The translations under genes were made by a program, and so were the position numbers. From DYGX01 sp035325905 (GTDB lineage Bacteria > Chloroflexota > Anaerolineae > Aggregatilineales > Aggregatilineaceae), in the NCBI GenBank assembly GCA_035325905.1, contig DAOKYY010000006.1, forward strand, positions 20,221 to 84,220: a DNA stretch of 64,000 bases, in the 5' to 3' direction. The notes beneath the pieces are model-generated. The model had not been told where the DNA came from and did not search any database. It saw only the letters and a program-made list of their open reading frames with translations. Of this stretch, positions 1 to 7,985 are shown piece after piece (positions within the stretch are counted from its first letter, which is position 1; each line of letters opens with the position of its first letter).

Positions 1-49
1 CGAAGTCTGCGCGTTCCGCCGCGCCAACCCGTTCGGATCGGTTGTGCCT

Positions 50-205
50 GAGCGGATACGCCCGCTGGTCGAGCGCCAGCGAGCGCCTCGCGTGCCCCCC
101 GAAAGCCCGGCGGAGTAAGCCCGCCCCCGATTTGCGCGGAATCTCGTTCGTGGCCCTAATATCTGACGACAGGGCCTCCCGGCTTGTATCGCCGGCGACA
201 GGATG
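50..205 (+). promoter_or_regulatory. Moco-riboswitch-like leader of the mobB fusion gene
   Basis: The leader is GC-rich and ends with GGGCCTCCCGGC (about 172-183), a short loop and GCCGGCGACAGG (191-202). The CCGGC/GCCGG arms can form a hairpin. CCTCCC followed by a hairpin and CGACAGG resembles, from memory, the conserved 3' part of the molybdenum-cofactor RNA motif. Its AGGA (200-203) would be the ribosome binding site of the gene starting at 212, so ligand binding could block translation. The downstream gene makes a molybdenum cofactor enzyme, which fits. The full structure was not checked; an ordinary structured leader is the alternative. Confidence 0.42.
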
Positions 206-211
206 TGTGCT

Positions 212-1351
212 ATGCCCGATTTAGACGCTCTGCTGCACGAAACGGCTGCCCGCCACCACAGCCTTTGCCCCCGTCAGGTTCTGGGCGTACGGATGGGGCT
301 GTACGGGGGCGCTTTGCTGGGCCTGGAGGTGCCGCAAACTGACAAGCGCCTGTTCGTTTTCATGGAGACGGACGGCTGCGGCGCGGATGGCGTCTCGGTC
401 GCGTCCGGTTGCTGGGTGGGGCGGCGGACCATGCGGATCGTCGATTACGGCAAGCTGGCGGCGACGTTCGTAGACACCGAGACCGGCCGGGCGGTGCGCG
501 TCTGGCCGAACCCGGCCGCGCGCGATCGCGCCGTGGAATTCGCCCCGGCAGGCGTTGGCGCGTGGCACGCGCAGCTGCAAGGCTACGCCGCCATGCCGGA
601 CGAGCTTCTGCTGCTCAGCGAGCCGGTGACGCTGACCGTGTCCCTGGCCGATATCATCAGCCAGCCGGGTTTGCGGGCGGTCTGCGACCGGTGCGGCGAG
701 GAGATCATGAACCACCGCGAGGTCGTGCGCGACGGCCGGGCGCTGTGCCGGTCCTGCGCGGACGGGGGCTACTATCGGGCCGGGAACGAGGCAGCGACCG
801 CCGAAGGCGCCGAAGCCCGGCTCTCCCGCGCCCATCCGCCGGTCGTCGGCATCGCCGGGCGCTCCGGCACGGGCAAGACCACCTTCCTCGAAAAGCTGCT
901 GCCGGAACTCAAGCGGCGCGGCTATCGCGTCGGCACGATCAAGCACCACGCGCACCCCGGGTTCGAGATCGACCATCCCGGCAAAGACACCTGGCGCCAC
1001 GCCCAGGCTGGCAGCGACCACGTCGTGATCGCCGCGCCGGACCGCGTCGCCGCGATCCGGCGGGTGGATGGCGACCCGCCGCTCGATTCGCTCGCCGCGA
1101 CGATGGCCGATGTGGACCTGATCCTGACCGAAGGCTATGGTCGCGCGCCGATCCCGAAGCTCGAGCTGGTCCGCGCCGCGCACAGCACGCAGCCGATCTG
1201 CGACCCGGCCCATGTCGTCGGCTATATCACCGATCTTGAGCGTGGCGGCGCGGCGGAGCGCGCGCTGCCCGACGGCATCCCGCGCCTGCGGCTGGACGAT
1301 GTCGCGGGGGTGGCGGACCTGATCGAGGCGCATCTAGGGCAACACCGCTAA
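212..1351 (+). CDS. mobB: FmdE-domain / MobB fusion, molybdopterin-guanine dinucleotide biosynthesis
   Basis: The 379-residue protein has two parts. The N-terminal part (about 5-150) looks like the FmdE domain of formylmethanofuran dehydrogenase operons, with HHSLCPRQVLGVRMG and a DYGKLAATFVD stretch. A four-cysteine zinc-finger-like knuckle follows (Cys158, 161, 179, 182). The C-terminal part (about 208-379) is MobB-like: P-loop GRSGTGKTT at 216-224, GTIKHH and a DLILTEGYG stretch. MobB is a GTP-binding partner of MobA in attaching GMP to molybdopterin. ATG 212 is preferred over ATG 203 because AGGA lies 8 bases upstream of 212. No other Moco synthesis gene is nearby; a TorD-like chaperone lies at 8 kb. 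The role of the FmdE part in the fusion is unknown. Confidence 0.85.
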   Translation: MPDLDALLHETAARHHSLCPRQVLGVRMGLYGGALLGLEVPQTDKRLFVFMETDGCGADGVSVASGCWVGRRTMRIVDYGKLAATFVDTETGRAVRVWPNPAARDRAVEFAPAGVGAWHAQLQGYAAMPDELLLLSEPVTLTVSLADIISQPGLRAVCDRCGEEIMNHREVVRDGRALCRSCADGGYYRAGNEAATAEGAEARLSRAHPPVVGIAGRSGTGKTTFLEKLLPELKRRGYRVGTIKHHAHPGFEIDHPGKDTWRHAQAGSDHVVIAAPDRVAAIRRVDGDPPLDSLAATMADVDLILTEGYGRAPIPKLELVRAAHSTQPICDPAHVVGYITDLERGGAAERALPDGIPRLRLDDVAGVADLIEAHLGQHR

Positions 1352-1506
1352 TTAGCCGGTATTACTGTATTCTCATTAGCGTCGCAAGAAGCTTTCTATT
1401 ATACTGGCCCACAGGCCGCCGGAGTGGGCGCACCGGCTCTGGAGACTGCGCAATCCATTTACCGGCGCTCGGGTTATCCGACACGCTGCCAAGAGGGGGG
1501 AGTGTG

Positions 1507-2250
1507 ATGCATGTAAGCCAGGCGCGGATCGAGTTTTCGCAGCTCGATGAAGCGCGTTTTGGTTTCCGCACCGCGCGCGCGATCAATGTGAGAGAAGCCG
1601 ATCTGCCGCGGATCGATCATTTTTGCCAGGAATACGACATAAGATTTTGCATTGCGCGTTGTGCTGCGGAGGATTTGGGCGCGGCGCAGGCGCTCGAACA
1701 CGCGGGCTTCCGCCTGATGGACACCTTAGTTTATTATCAGCGCGACCTGCGCCAAACCCCAATCCCCGGCGATACCGGCCACATATTGATTCGCCCAGCT
1801 TTGGCGGAAGACGAGGCAGCGGTCGTCGCGGTCGCCGTCGAGTCCTTCCAGGGCTATCGCGGGCACTATCATGCTGACCCCCTTCTCGACCGGGACAAGT
1901 GCGACGAGGTCTATACGTCGTGGGCGGAACGCTCGGTCGCTTCACGCGAAGTTGCGGACCAAGTTCTGGTCGCCGAGCTGGACGGGCGTATCGCCGGGTT
2001 CGCTACGCTGCGCCTCAACAGCCCGGACGAGGGTGAGGGCGTGCTGTTTGGGGTTGCACGCTTCGCTCAAGGACGCGGCATCTATCGCTCGTTCATGCTG
2101 AGGGCGATGGATTGGTGTGCAGAACAGGGCCGGCAGGTTATGATTGTCTCGACCCAGGTCACTAACATCGCCGTGCAGAAAGTATGGGCACGTCTCGGTT
2201 TCGAGCCGAGCCACGCCTATTACACCTTCCACAAGTGGTTTGAGCCTTGA
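1507..2250 (+). CDS. rffC: GNAT acetyltransferase, RffC/WecD-like
   Basis: This 247-residue protein has a C-terminal GNAT fold (about 95-245). Residues include QVLVAELDGRIAGFATLRL, the acetyl-CoA loop region GVARFAQGRGIYRSFM and IAVQKVWARLGFEPSHAYY. The layout resembles dTDP-fucosamine acetyltransferase RffC, which N-acetylates dTDP-4-amino-4,6-dideoxygalactose. The assignment is strengthened by the next gene, 11 bases downstream, which encodes the aminotransferase making that substrate. The start ATG 1507 has GGGGGAG just upstream; a GTG at 1504 is an alternative. A -10-like TATTATACT lies near 1395. The pair probably supplies an amino sugar for surface glycans. No glycosyltransferase or dTDP-sugar synthesis gene is adjacent. 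Confidence 0.7.
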   Translation: MHVSQARIEFSQLDEARFGFRTARAINVREADLPRIDHFCQEYDIRFCIARCAAEDLGAAQALEHAGFRLMDTLVYYQRDLRQTPIPGDTGHILIRPALAEDEAAVVAVAVESFQGYRGHYHADPLLDRDKCDEVYTSWAERSVASREVADQVLVAELDGRIAGFATLRLNSPDEGEGVLFGVARFAQGRGIYRSFMLRAMDWCAEQGRQVMIVSTQVTNIAVQKVWARLGFEPSHAYYTFHKWFEP

Positions 2251-2261
2251 GCGACGCCTAA

Positions 2262-3416
2262 ATGACCGACCAAGCGCCTCCAATTCAGATTCCGTTCAAT
2301 CGTCCGTCCTTCGCCGGCAACGAACAGGCGTACATCGCCCAGGCCATCGCTAACGGCCATACTTCGGGCGATGGGCCGTTCACACGCCAGTGCAGCCGCC
2401 TGCTCGAAGAGTTACTTGGCGCGCCGCGCGTGCTGCTGACGACCTCGTGCACGCACGCGCTGGAAATGGCGGCGCTGCTGCTCGACATCGAGCCGGGCGA
2501 CGAGGTAATCGTCCCGTCGTACACGTTCGTCTCGACGGTCAACGCCTTCGTCCTGCGCGGCGCGAAACCGGTGTTTGCGGATATTCGCCCCGACACGCTG
2601 AACATGGACGAAGTCCAGCTTGCCCGGCTGATCACGCCGCGCACGCGCGCGATCGTGCCGGTGCATTACGCGGGCGTCGGCTGCGAGATGGACGCGATCC
2701 TGGCGCTGGCGGCGGAGAACAACGTCGTGGTCGTCGAAGACAATGCGCACGGCCTGTTCGGAGCCTATCGCGGCCAGGCGCTCGGCACGTTCGGCGCGCT
2801 CGCGACGCAGAGCTTTCACGAAACCAAGAACTTCCACTGCGGCGAGGGCGGCGCGCTGGTCATCAACGACCCTCGCTATATCGAGCGAGCCGAGATTCTG
2901 CGCGAAAAAGGGACCAACCGCAGCCGGTTCTTCCGGGGCCAGGTCGACAAGTACACCTGGGTCGATCTCGGCTCCAGCTACCTGCCGTCCGACCTGCTGG
3001 CGGCTTTCCTGCTGGCGCAGCTTGAGGCGCGCGACGAGATTCAGGGTCGCCGCCGCAAAATCTGGCACACTTACGCGGCGCAGCTCGCCGATTGGGCGGC
3101 TGCTAACGGCGTGCGTTTGCCGGTCGTCCCGGAGCACTGCGCGCAGCCCTACCACATGTTCTACCTGCTGCTGCCGTCGCTCGAGGCGCGCCAGGCGCTG
3201 ATCGCCCACCTGCGCGCGCGCGGCGTCCTGGCCGTGTTCCACTACGTCCCGCTGCACCTGTCCGACATGGGCGTGCGCTTTGGCGGCCAGCCGGGTGACT
3301 GCCCGGTCACTGAGGACATCAGCGAAAGGCTGCTCCGGCTGCCGTTCTACAACACGCTGACGCCGCGCGATCAGGCCGCCGTGATCGAGGCGATCTGCGC
3401 GTTCGAAATGCCGTGA
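2262..3416 (+). CDS. rffA: dTDP-4-amino-4,6-dideoxygalactose transaminase (RffA/WecE-like)
   Basis: The 384-residue protein is a PLP-dependent sugar aminotransferase of the DegT/DnrJ/EryC1/StrS family. Stretches such as ALEMAALLLDIEPGDEV, PSYTFVSTVNAFVLRGAK, VPVHYAGVGCEMD and EKGTNRSRFFRGQVDKYTW match what I recall of E. coli RffA almost word for word. The PLP lysine is Lys189 in SFHETKN. It converts dTDP-4-keto-6-deoxyglucose plus glutamate into dTDP-4-amino-4,6-dideoxygalactose. It lies 11 bases after the acetyltransferase gene, so both are likely one transcript and consecutive pathway steps. It converges on the minus-strand binding-protein gene that ends at 3432. Confidence 0.9.
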   Translation: MTDQAPPIQIPFNRPSFAGNEQAYIAQAIANGHTSGDGPFTRQCSRLLEELLGAPRVLLTTSCTHALEMAALLLDIEPGDEVIVPSYTFVSTVNAFVLRGAKPVFADIRPDTLNMDEVQLARLITPRTRAIVPVHYAGVGCEMDAILALAAENNVVVVEDNAHGLFGAYRGQALGTFGALATQSFHETKNFHCGEGGALVINDPRYIERAEILREKGTNRSRFFRGQVDKYTWVDLGSSYLPSDLLAAFLLAQLEARDEIQGRRRKIWHTYAAQLADWAAANGVRLPVVPEHCAQPYHMFYLLLPSLEARQALIAHLRARGVLAVFHYVPLHLSDMGVRFGGQPGDCPVTEDISERLLRLPFYNTLTPRDQAAVIEAICAFEMP

Positions 3417-3431
3417 GCGCGCTGCCTGCCG

Positions 3432-4463
3432 CTACGACGCCTGGCGCACGAAGCGCATCTCGTACGCGGCGCTCAGATCGTCAAGCGGCGCGGCCATTAA
3501 TCCGGCGTCGATCAGAATCCGCTGCGTCGCTTCCCACGCGGCGGGATCGGTCATCCCTAACTCGTCGGAGCGCCATAGCTCGATCGAGTTGAGCAGGACC
3601 TCGCGCTGCACGGCGTACTGCTCGGCCGGCAGGTCCTGCACGTAACCTTCGACGCTGAGCGTGAAAGCGGCGTCGGGGTCCGCCAGCGTATTTTCAAGCC
3701 CGCGCCGCAGCGCGCGCACCATCCCCGTCACAAGATCCGGATGGTCGCGGATGGTTTGCTCGTTGGTCAGCAGCCCGTTGGCGACCAACGTCGCGTAGTC
3801 CGACACCTCAATCACATTGACCGGCGTGCACTGGTCGGCGATGGCGATTGGCTCGTTGACGACATACACGACCGCAGCATCGATCTGGCCCGCGCAAAGA
3901 TTCTCTGGCGCGGTGTAGCCGATGGCGCGAAGCTCGCCCAGGTCAGCCTCGCTCAGCCCCGCCGCGTCGAGCAGCGCCCGCAAGCCGACATAGCTCGCCC
4001 CGTACAGCGCCGGGATGCCGACCACCCGCCCCGCCAAGTCTTGCGGCAGCGCGATCCCAGAGTCGACCGGCGCGGCGACGCCGACCGGGAAGCGGTGATA
4101 CCACGCGAAAACGTAGACGAGCGGGCGCCCGTTGGCCCGCGCCAGCAACACCTGCTCGCCGCTCGCCAGCCCGAACCGGAGATCGTTGACCGCCAGCCGG
4201 TCGATGCCATCGGCTTCGTTCAGGCTGTGCTCGAAGGTCACGTCGATCCCCTCCTCCGCGAAGTAGCCGCGCGCATCGGCGACGTAGACCGGCGCAAACT
4301 GCACGCTGGGGATGTAGCTCATGAAGAGCGTAACCGGCGTCAGGTCAGCGTTCTGCGCGGGGTCATCACCCGCCAGCAGAATCGACCCCGCCAGGGCCGT
4401 CACGCCCAGCGTAAAGATGACGACGGCAGCCAGCGTCTGGCGCTGCGGTCGATTGGGTCCCAT
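3432..4463 (-). CDS. ribY: Riboflavin ABC transporter substrate-binding protein (RibY-like, NMT1/THI5 fold)
   Basis: The 343-residue protein has an N-terminal hydrophobic export segment (about 11-31) and then an NMT1/THI5-like binding domain, for example SYIPSVQFAPVYVADARGYF and RFGLASGEQVLLARANG. An upstream ATG at 4757 would give an implausible Arg/Pro-rich extension that reads through the riboswitch; ATG 4463 has GGGAG upstream and begins right before the signal sequence. Pyrimidine-precursor binding proteins share this fold, but the FMN riboswitch in the leader points to riboflavin, as in the RibXY systems described in Chloroflexi. No permease or ATPase gene is adjacent, so partners must be encoded elsewhere. 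Confidence 0.82.
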   Translation of the reverse strand: MGPNRPQRQTLAAVVIFTLGVTALAGSILLAGDDPAQNADLTPVTLFMSYIPSVQFAPVYVADARGYFAEEGIDVTFEHSLNEADGIDRLAVNDLRFGLASGEQVLLARANGRPLVYVFAWYHRFPVGVAAPVDSGIALPQDLAGRVVGIPALYGASYVGLRALLDAAGLSEADLGELRAIGYTAPENLCAGQIDAAVVYVVNEPIAIADQCTPVNVIEVSDYATLVANGLLTNEQTIRDHPDLVTGMVRALRRGLENTLADPDAAFTLSVEGYVQDLPAEQYAVQREVLLNSIELWRSDELGMTDPAAWEATQRILIDAGLMAAPLDDLSAAYEMRFVRQAS

Positions 4464-4490
4464 AGCACACGCTCCCTTACCAAACACAAC

Positions 4491-4517
4491 AGGCCCCGAA
4501 GGGTTCCTTCGGGGCCT
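4491..4517 (-). terminator. Rho-independent attenuator hairpin of the FMN riboswitch
   Basis: An uninterrupted 12-bp stem (4491-4502 with 4506-4517) with a 3-base loop lies between the riboswitch aptamer and the ribY start. In transcript direction it is followed by GTTGTGTTTGG, a modest U-rich tail. The 5' arm contains GCCCCGAAGG, the exact complement of CCTTCGGGGC in the aptamer P1 5' arm (4761-4770), so terminator and anti-terminator pairings are mutually exclusive. Confidence 0.75.
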
Positions 4518-4620
4518 GGATAGTGGGCAAGAGCCGCAGGTCCGCGCGCAAGCTGGCGCGCCTGCCCGACGGCAGCGCGCCGCTCGCCACGGCGTGCGTT
4601 GCGCTGTGCGCTCTGCCGAC

Positions 4621-4772
4621 CTTCTTCCATCCGGACTGTCACCGTCGGCCCTGGCTTCGAACCAGGTCCACCGGCCCGGCGCAGACGATGCATCACCGGG
4701 CGCGGGTCGCGGGCTTGGCGGCGTTACCGCCGCCCTACCGCCGGTCGGGGATTTCACCCTGCCCCGAAGGTC
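4621..4772 (-). ncRNA. FMN riboswitch (RFN element)
   Basis: Read on the minus strand, the element shows the RFN signature blocks in order: CCTTCGGGGCAGGGTGAAAT (from 4770 downwards), CCCCGACCGGCGGTA, AAGCCCGCGA, CCGGTGATGC, GCCGACGGTGACAGTCC and GGATGGAAGAAGG ending near 4621. The closing helix pairs GACCTTC with GAAGGTC. FMN binding should stabilise P1, release the attenuator at 4491-4517 and reduce ribY expression. The CTTCGAA-like loop is part of the aptamer and not a tRNA arm. Confidence 0.95.
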
Positions 4773-4839
4773 ATTGTTGGCTCAGATCGTACCAGCGGAC
4801 AGCGCCGCTGGCAATCGCTGTTCAATTTCGCGCGCCGGC

Positions 4840-6495
4840 TCAGCCGACCGGCACCTCGCCGCAGAGATGCACCGCGACGCCCATCGCCTCGAACATCGCC
4901 GCCTTGGCCGCCAGCGCGCGGTCGGCGCTCGCGGCGTCAGGCGCGTAGGCGATTTGAATATGGTTCGCCTTGTGACGGCCCATGAACTGGTCGCGCGTGA
5001 CGCCGTTCACGACGCCATGCACAATCGGCCAGGCGTAGTCGGTCGCCCGCCAGCGGCGCTCGGTCTCTTCTTCCGGCAGCGTGACGACATGGCCGCGGCC
5101 CATGTCCACATGCAGCGCGCCGTCCATCACGTAGACGCGGCTCCACACGATCTCACCGGGCTTGCCAACCCCCTTGAGCGTGCCGCCGCCGAACGGAAAG
5201 AACATCGGCGGCTGCCGCTCGCTGATCGCGCCGCCATACCCGCCCACAAAGTGCGAGGCCGGGGCCGCGCCTGAAATCATGAACACCCACACGTAATCGT
5301 CTACGCCGTCGCCGGTGAAATGCTCGCCCCAACGAACGTCATGCAGCGTGGTAGACGGATCGTGGCCCAGCGCGGTCCAGACGCGGTTCGTCACCAGCGC
5401 GTCGAGCGCCGCGCCCTCGTCCACCTCATTGAAGTGCGGCAGCGCCTTCCCGGCGTACAGCTCCTCGCCGGTGGCCGCGTGGTACGCGGGCGGGCGATCC
5501 GGGTTGTTGAGCAACCCCTCGACCAGGTCCGAGGCGGGCGCCATGTCTTTCAGCCCCTGCTGGTACTGGATGCCAATCGCCGCGCAGCCGAAGGCGTCCG
5601 CCATGCGCAGCGCCGCGATGTACATCTTGCATTGTTCCAGAATCTGATCGTCGGTGAGTTCGGTGGCGGGATCGCTGCCCGTGCGAAACGTCACGCCGCG
5701 CTGATCCAGCCAGTCGCGCACGGCCTGCGCTTCGTCGTCGCGCACCTGGCGCATGGCCGCGACCAGCGCCGACTGGCTGAGGCGCTCCTTATAGACGCCC
5801 ATCGGGTTCAGCAGCTCGTCGTCGATGATGGCGTTGTACATCCCCATGCAGCCCTCGTCAAACACGCCGAGGATCGCTTTCTCCTGCGCGAGCTGCGCCG
5901 CCAGCGCGCGGCCCAACGCCGCTTCGGCGGCAGGGAGCTTGCTCGCGTCCAGCGCGCGGACGTGGCTGGCGTCGTGGTCGATCCGCCCCTCGCGAATCCA
6001 CTGACGGATGCCGTTGAGGAAGAACTCGTCGTCGAAGTTCTCGCTCCAGATCGTGCTGTAGGGCACGCCCGCTTTGGTCAGCGAGCCATTGAGGTTCAGC
6101 AGGCCCACCAGCCCCGGCCATTGACCGCTCCAGTTGGCGACGGTCAGGATCGGCCCGCGATGGCTGCGCAGCCCGGCCAGCACGTGATGGCTGTACTGCC
6201 AAACCGACTCCGCCACGATCACGCGCGCGTCCGGGTGGATCTTCTGAAAGATGTCCATGCCCATCCGCTGGGACGAGATGAAGCCGTGCTTCTCCACCGG
6301 GTCGTAGTCGTGACCGCGCCGGACGGTAATCCCTTCGCGCGCCAGGGCAGCGATCAGCTTCTTCTCCATCGCTTCCTGGGCAGGCCAGCATTTCTGGTTG
6401 GCTGACAGGCGCAGGTCGCCGCTGGCGACCAAAATCGCTTCGTTTGGGCCAATCGGCGCCGGCTCAGTGAGTTTGGGCAGATGATAAGAAGTCAT
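4840..6495 (-). CDS. fucI: L-fucose isomerase family protein
   Basis: The 551-residue protein matches the FucI family, slightly shorter than the ~590-residue E. coli enzyme. DEGCMGMYNAIIDDELLNP followed by YKERLSQSALVAAM is the hallmark active-site region holding a metal-binding acidic residue. The C-terminal half contains further family-type stretches such as GRGHVVTLPEEE and FMGRHKANHIQIAY. FucI interconverts L-fucose and L-fuculose, also D-arabinose and D-ribulose, using Mn2+. I chose ATG 6495 (MTSYHLPK); ATG 6531 adds 12 unlikely residues. Neighbours are unrelated (ribY downstream; radical SAM upstream), so no fucose kinase or aldolase is linked. The exact sugar cannot be fixed from sequence alone. 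Confidence 0.8.
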   Translation of the reverse strand: MTSYHLPKLTEPAPIGPNEAILVASGDLRLSANQKCWPAQEAMEKKLIAALAREGITVRRGHDYDPVEKHGFISSQRMGMDIFQKIHPDARVIVAESVWQYSHHVLAGLRSHRGPILTVANWSGQWPGLVGLLNLNGSLTKAGVPYSTIWSENFDDEFFLNGIRQWIREGRIDHDASHVRALDASKLPAAEAALGRALAAQLAQEKAILGVFDEGCMGMYNAIIDDELLNPMGVYKERLSQSALVAAMRQVRDDEAQAVRDWLDQRGVTFRTGSDPATELTDDQILEQCKMYIAALRMADAFGCAAIGIQYQQGLKDMAPASDLVEGLLNNPDRPPAYHAATGEELYAGKALPHFNEVDEGAALDALVTNRVWTALGHDPSTTLHDVRWGEHFTGDGVDDYVWVFMISGAAPASHFVGGYGGAISERQPPMFFPFGGGTLKGVGKPGEIVWSRVYVMDGALHVDMGRGHVVTLPEEETERRWRATDYAWPIVHGVVNGVTRDQFMGRHKANHIQIAYAPDAASADRALAAKAAMFEAMGVAVHLCGEVPVG

Positions 6496-6603
6496 GTTTA
6501 TCTCGCTTTTTTGAGAACACAGCGGCTGCACAGCCCGCGAAGACCCAATGTCCTTATTCTAGTCCTGACCGGGCCAAGATGCACGATCATTCGGCAGCTG
6601 CGT

Positions 6604-7926
6604 CTAAATGTCCGCCGCCTTAAACCATGCCGGCCGGGTCAGGTCGACCTTCAATTCGCGCAGGTACACGCCATCGGCGCGCTGCTCAAGCGTGCTGGTC
6701 GAAATCCCGACCTCGACATCCAGCTTTTTCAGCGCGCGAATCTGGTTCACGCCGAATTCGAGATAGCCCCGCGCCGGGTCGTGCTCGTAGTCGCGGATCC
6801 CCGCCCGCTCGAACACGTCGAGCACCGGCGCGATGTCGTCGCCGAAGACTTTCGCAGACTTCAACATATAGTCGTGGCTGGACAGCGTCACGGTCGGCGG
6901 GAGCTTGCGCCCGTGGTTCTGCTGGTAGTTCTGCCCGGTGAACTTGTTTTCCAGCGAGCAGTAGTGCACGCCGATTGACAGCTTCTGGTCGAGCGCGAAC
7001 TCGACCAGGTCCAGGCAGTCCAGCTCGCTGCGCGCGATCGGCACACCGCCCGCATACCAGTAATCGTAGAGCGTCTCGAAGGGTCGCGCCTTCGCCTTGA
7101 AGCCGCGCGCGTTGAATTCCTCCGCGTTGATCAACGGGTAGCACAGCTCCAACAGGTTGACGCTGAAGATGCCGATGCGGTCCAGTTCCAGCAGCAGCGC
7201 GCGCATGTCATCTTGCGCGCCGGGCGGAACCGGCATCTCGACCATGACCTGCCGGATGTACTGGCGGGCCAGCGCGATCCGCTCCAGCACGTGCTCGCGC
7301 GCTCTCGGCGTGTCGTGCAGGCGGATGCTGAACCGAATCTCATCGAGGCCAGCCGCCTGCAAATCGCGCAGGATCGGCTCGTCGACGTAATCGCCGCACG
7401 TGTACAGCCGTTGGTGCGCCTGAGGATACAGCTCGCGCGCGCGGCGGAAAAAGGCCAGCGCCTCGTCCTTGTACAACAGCGGCTCGCCGCCGGTCAGGGC
7501 GATGCAATCCATCTGCTGCCCCTGCGCGGCGATCTCGTCGAGTTCCTGCACCAGATCGCGCGTGTGCGAGGTATGGAACTCGTAATCCATCTGGTTAGGG
7601 TTGAAGCAGTAGAAACAGTCGCGGTGGCAGCGCAGCGAGATGAAGAAGGTCGCGCTGCCGACGCCTTTCTTGCAGGCGACGCACGCGGGCGAGATCGCGT
7701 TGACATAGACGCTGCGCCCGCCGTTACGCACGTGCGCGCCCTTGCGGCGCAGGCGCTCGCGCCGCTGCGCGGCTTCCCCGGCGTAGTCCCGCGCATCGAT
7801 CTCAATGCCCGTCGCGCGGATCTGCTCCATGAACCGGTCGTAGATACCGAGGTACAGCGCCGCGTACTCGGAGAAAACCGGGTTGGTGATCTGGCTGTGT
7901 GTTTCCGCTGTGATGGGAATGATCAC
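6604..7926 (-). CDS. Radical SAM protein paired with a TorD-like chaperone
   Basis: The 440-residue protein contains a radical SAM core. The cluster motif is C-x3-C-x2-C at Cys100, Cys104 and Cys107 (RCHRDCFYC), followed by the SAM-binding TGGEP at 145-149. An extra pair, Cys82 and Cys85, precedes the cluster. The rest is a TIM-barrel-like body followed by a basic C-terminal segment. The start is GTG 7926 with GAGGAG 9 bases upstream. It lies 59 bases downstream of the TorD-like chaperone gene on the same strand, so both are probably co-transcribed. Such pairing suggests a role in maturing or serving a molybdo- or tungstoenzyme, but the substrate is unknown. Confidence 0.8.
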   Translation of the reverse strand: MIIPITAETHSQITNPVFSEYAALYLGIYDRFMEQIRATGIEIDARDYAGEAAQRRERLRRKGAHVRNGGRSVYVNAISPACVACKKGVGSATFFISLRCHRDCFYCFNPNQMDYEFHTSHTRDLVQELDEIAAQGQQMDCIALTGGEPLLYKDEALAFFRRARELYPQAHQRLYTCGDYVDEPILRDLQAAGLDEIRFSIRLHDTPRAREHVLERIALARQYIRQVMVEMPVPPGAQDDMRALLLELDRIGIFSVNLLELCYPLINAEEFNARGFKAKARPFETLYDYWYAGGVPIARSELDCLDLVEFALDQKLSIGVHYCSLENKFTGQNYQQNHGRKLPPTVTLSSHDYMLKSAKVFGDDIAPVLDVFERAGIRDYEHDPARGYLEFGVNQIRALKKLDVEVGISTSTLEQRADGVYLRELKVDLTRPAWFKAADI

Positions 7927-7985
7927 GCCCCGCGCTCCTCAATCAAGGCCCAATGACAGCTCAATGACGATCGGCGACGCAACGG

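Noticed and set aside
42..224. 60-codon frame at the window start
   Set aside because: Covers the structured leader; no ribosome site or homology.
221..1333. 370-codon open frame on the minus strand
   Set aside because: Lies wholly antisense to the FmdE-MobB gene; composition (Arg, Asp, Val, Gln rich, no domain) is that of a high-GC shadow frame.
4645..4672. TTCGAA-containing hairpin resembling a tRNA T-arm
   Set aside because: It is a stem-loop of the FMN riboswitch on the minus strand; no other tRNA arms are present.
4321..5274. 317-codon plus-strand frame
   Set aside because: Runs antisense to ribY, across the FMN riboswitch and into antisense fucI; not a gene.
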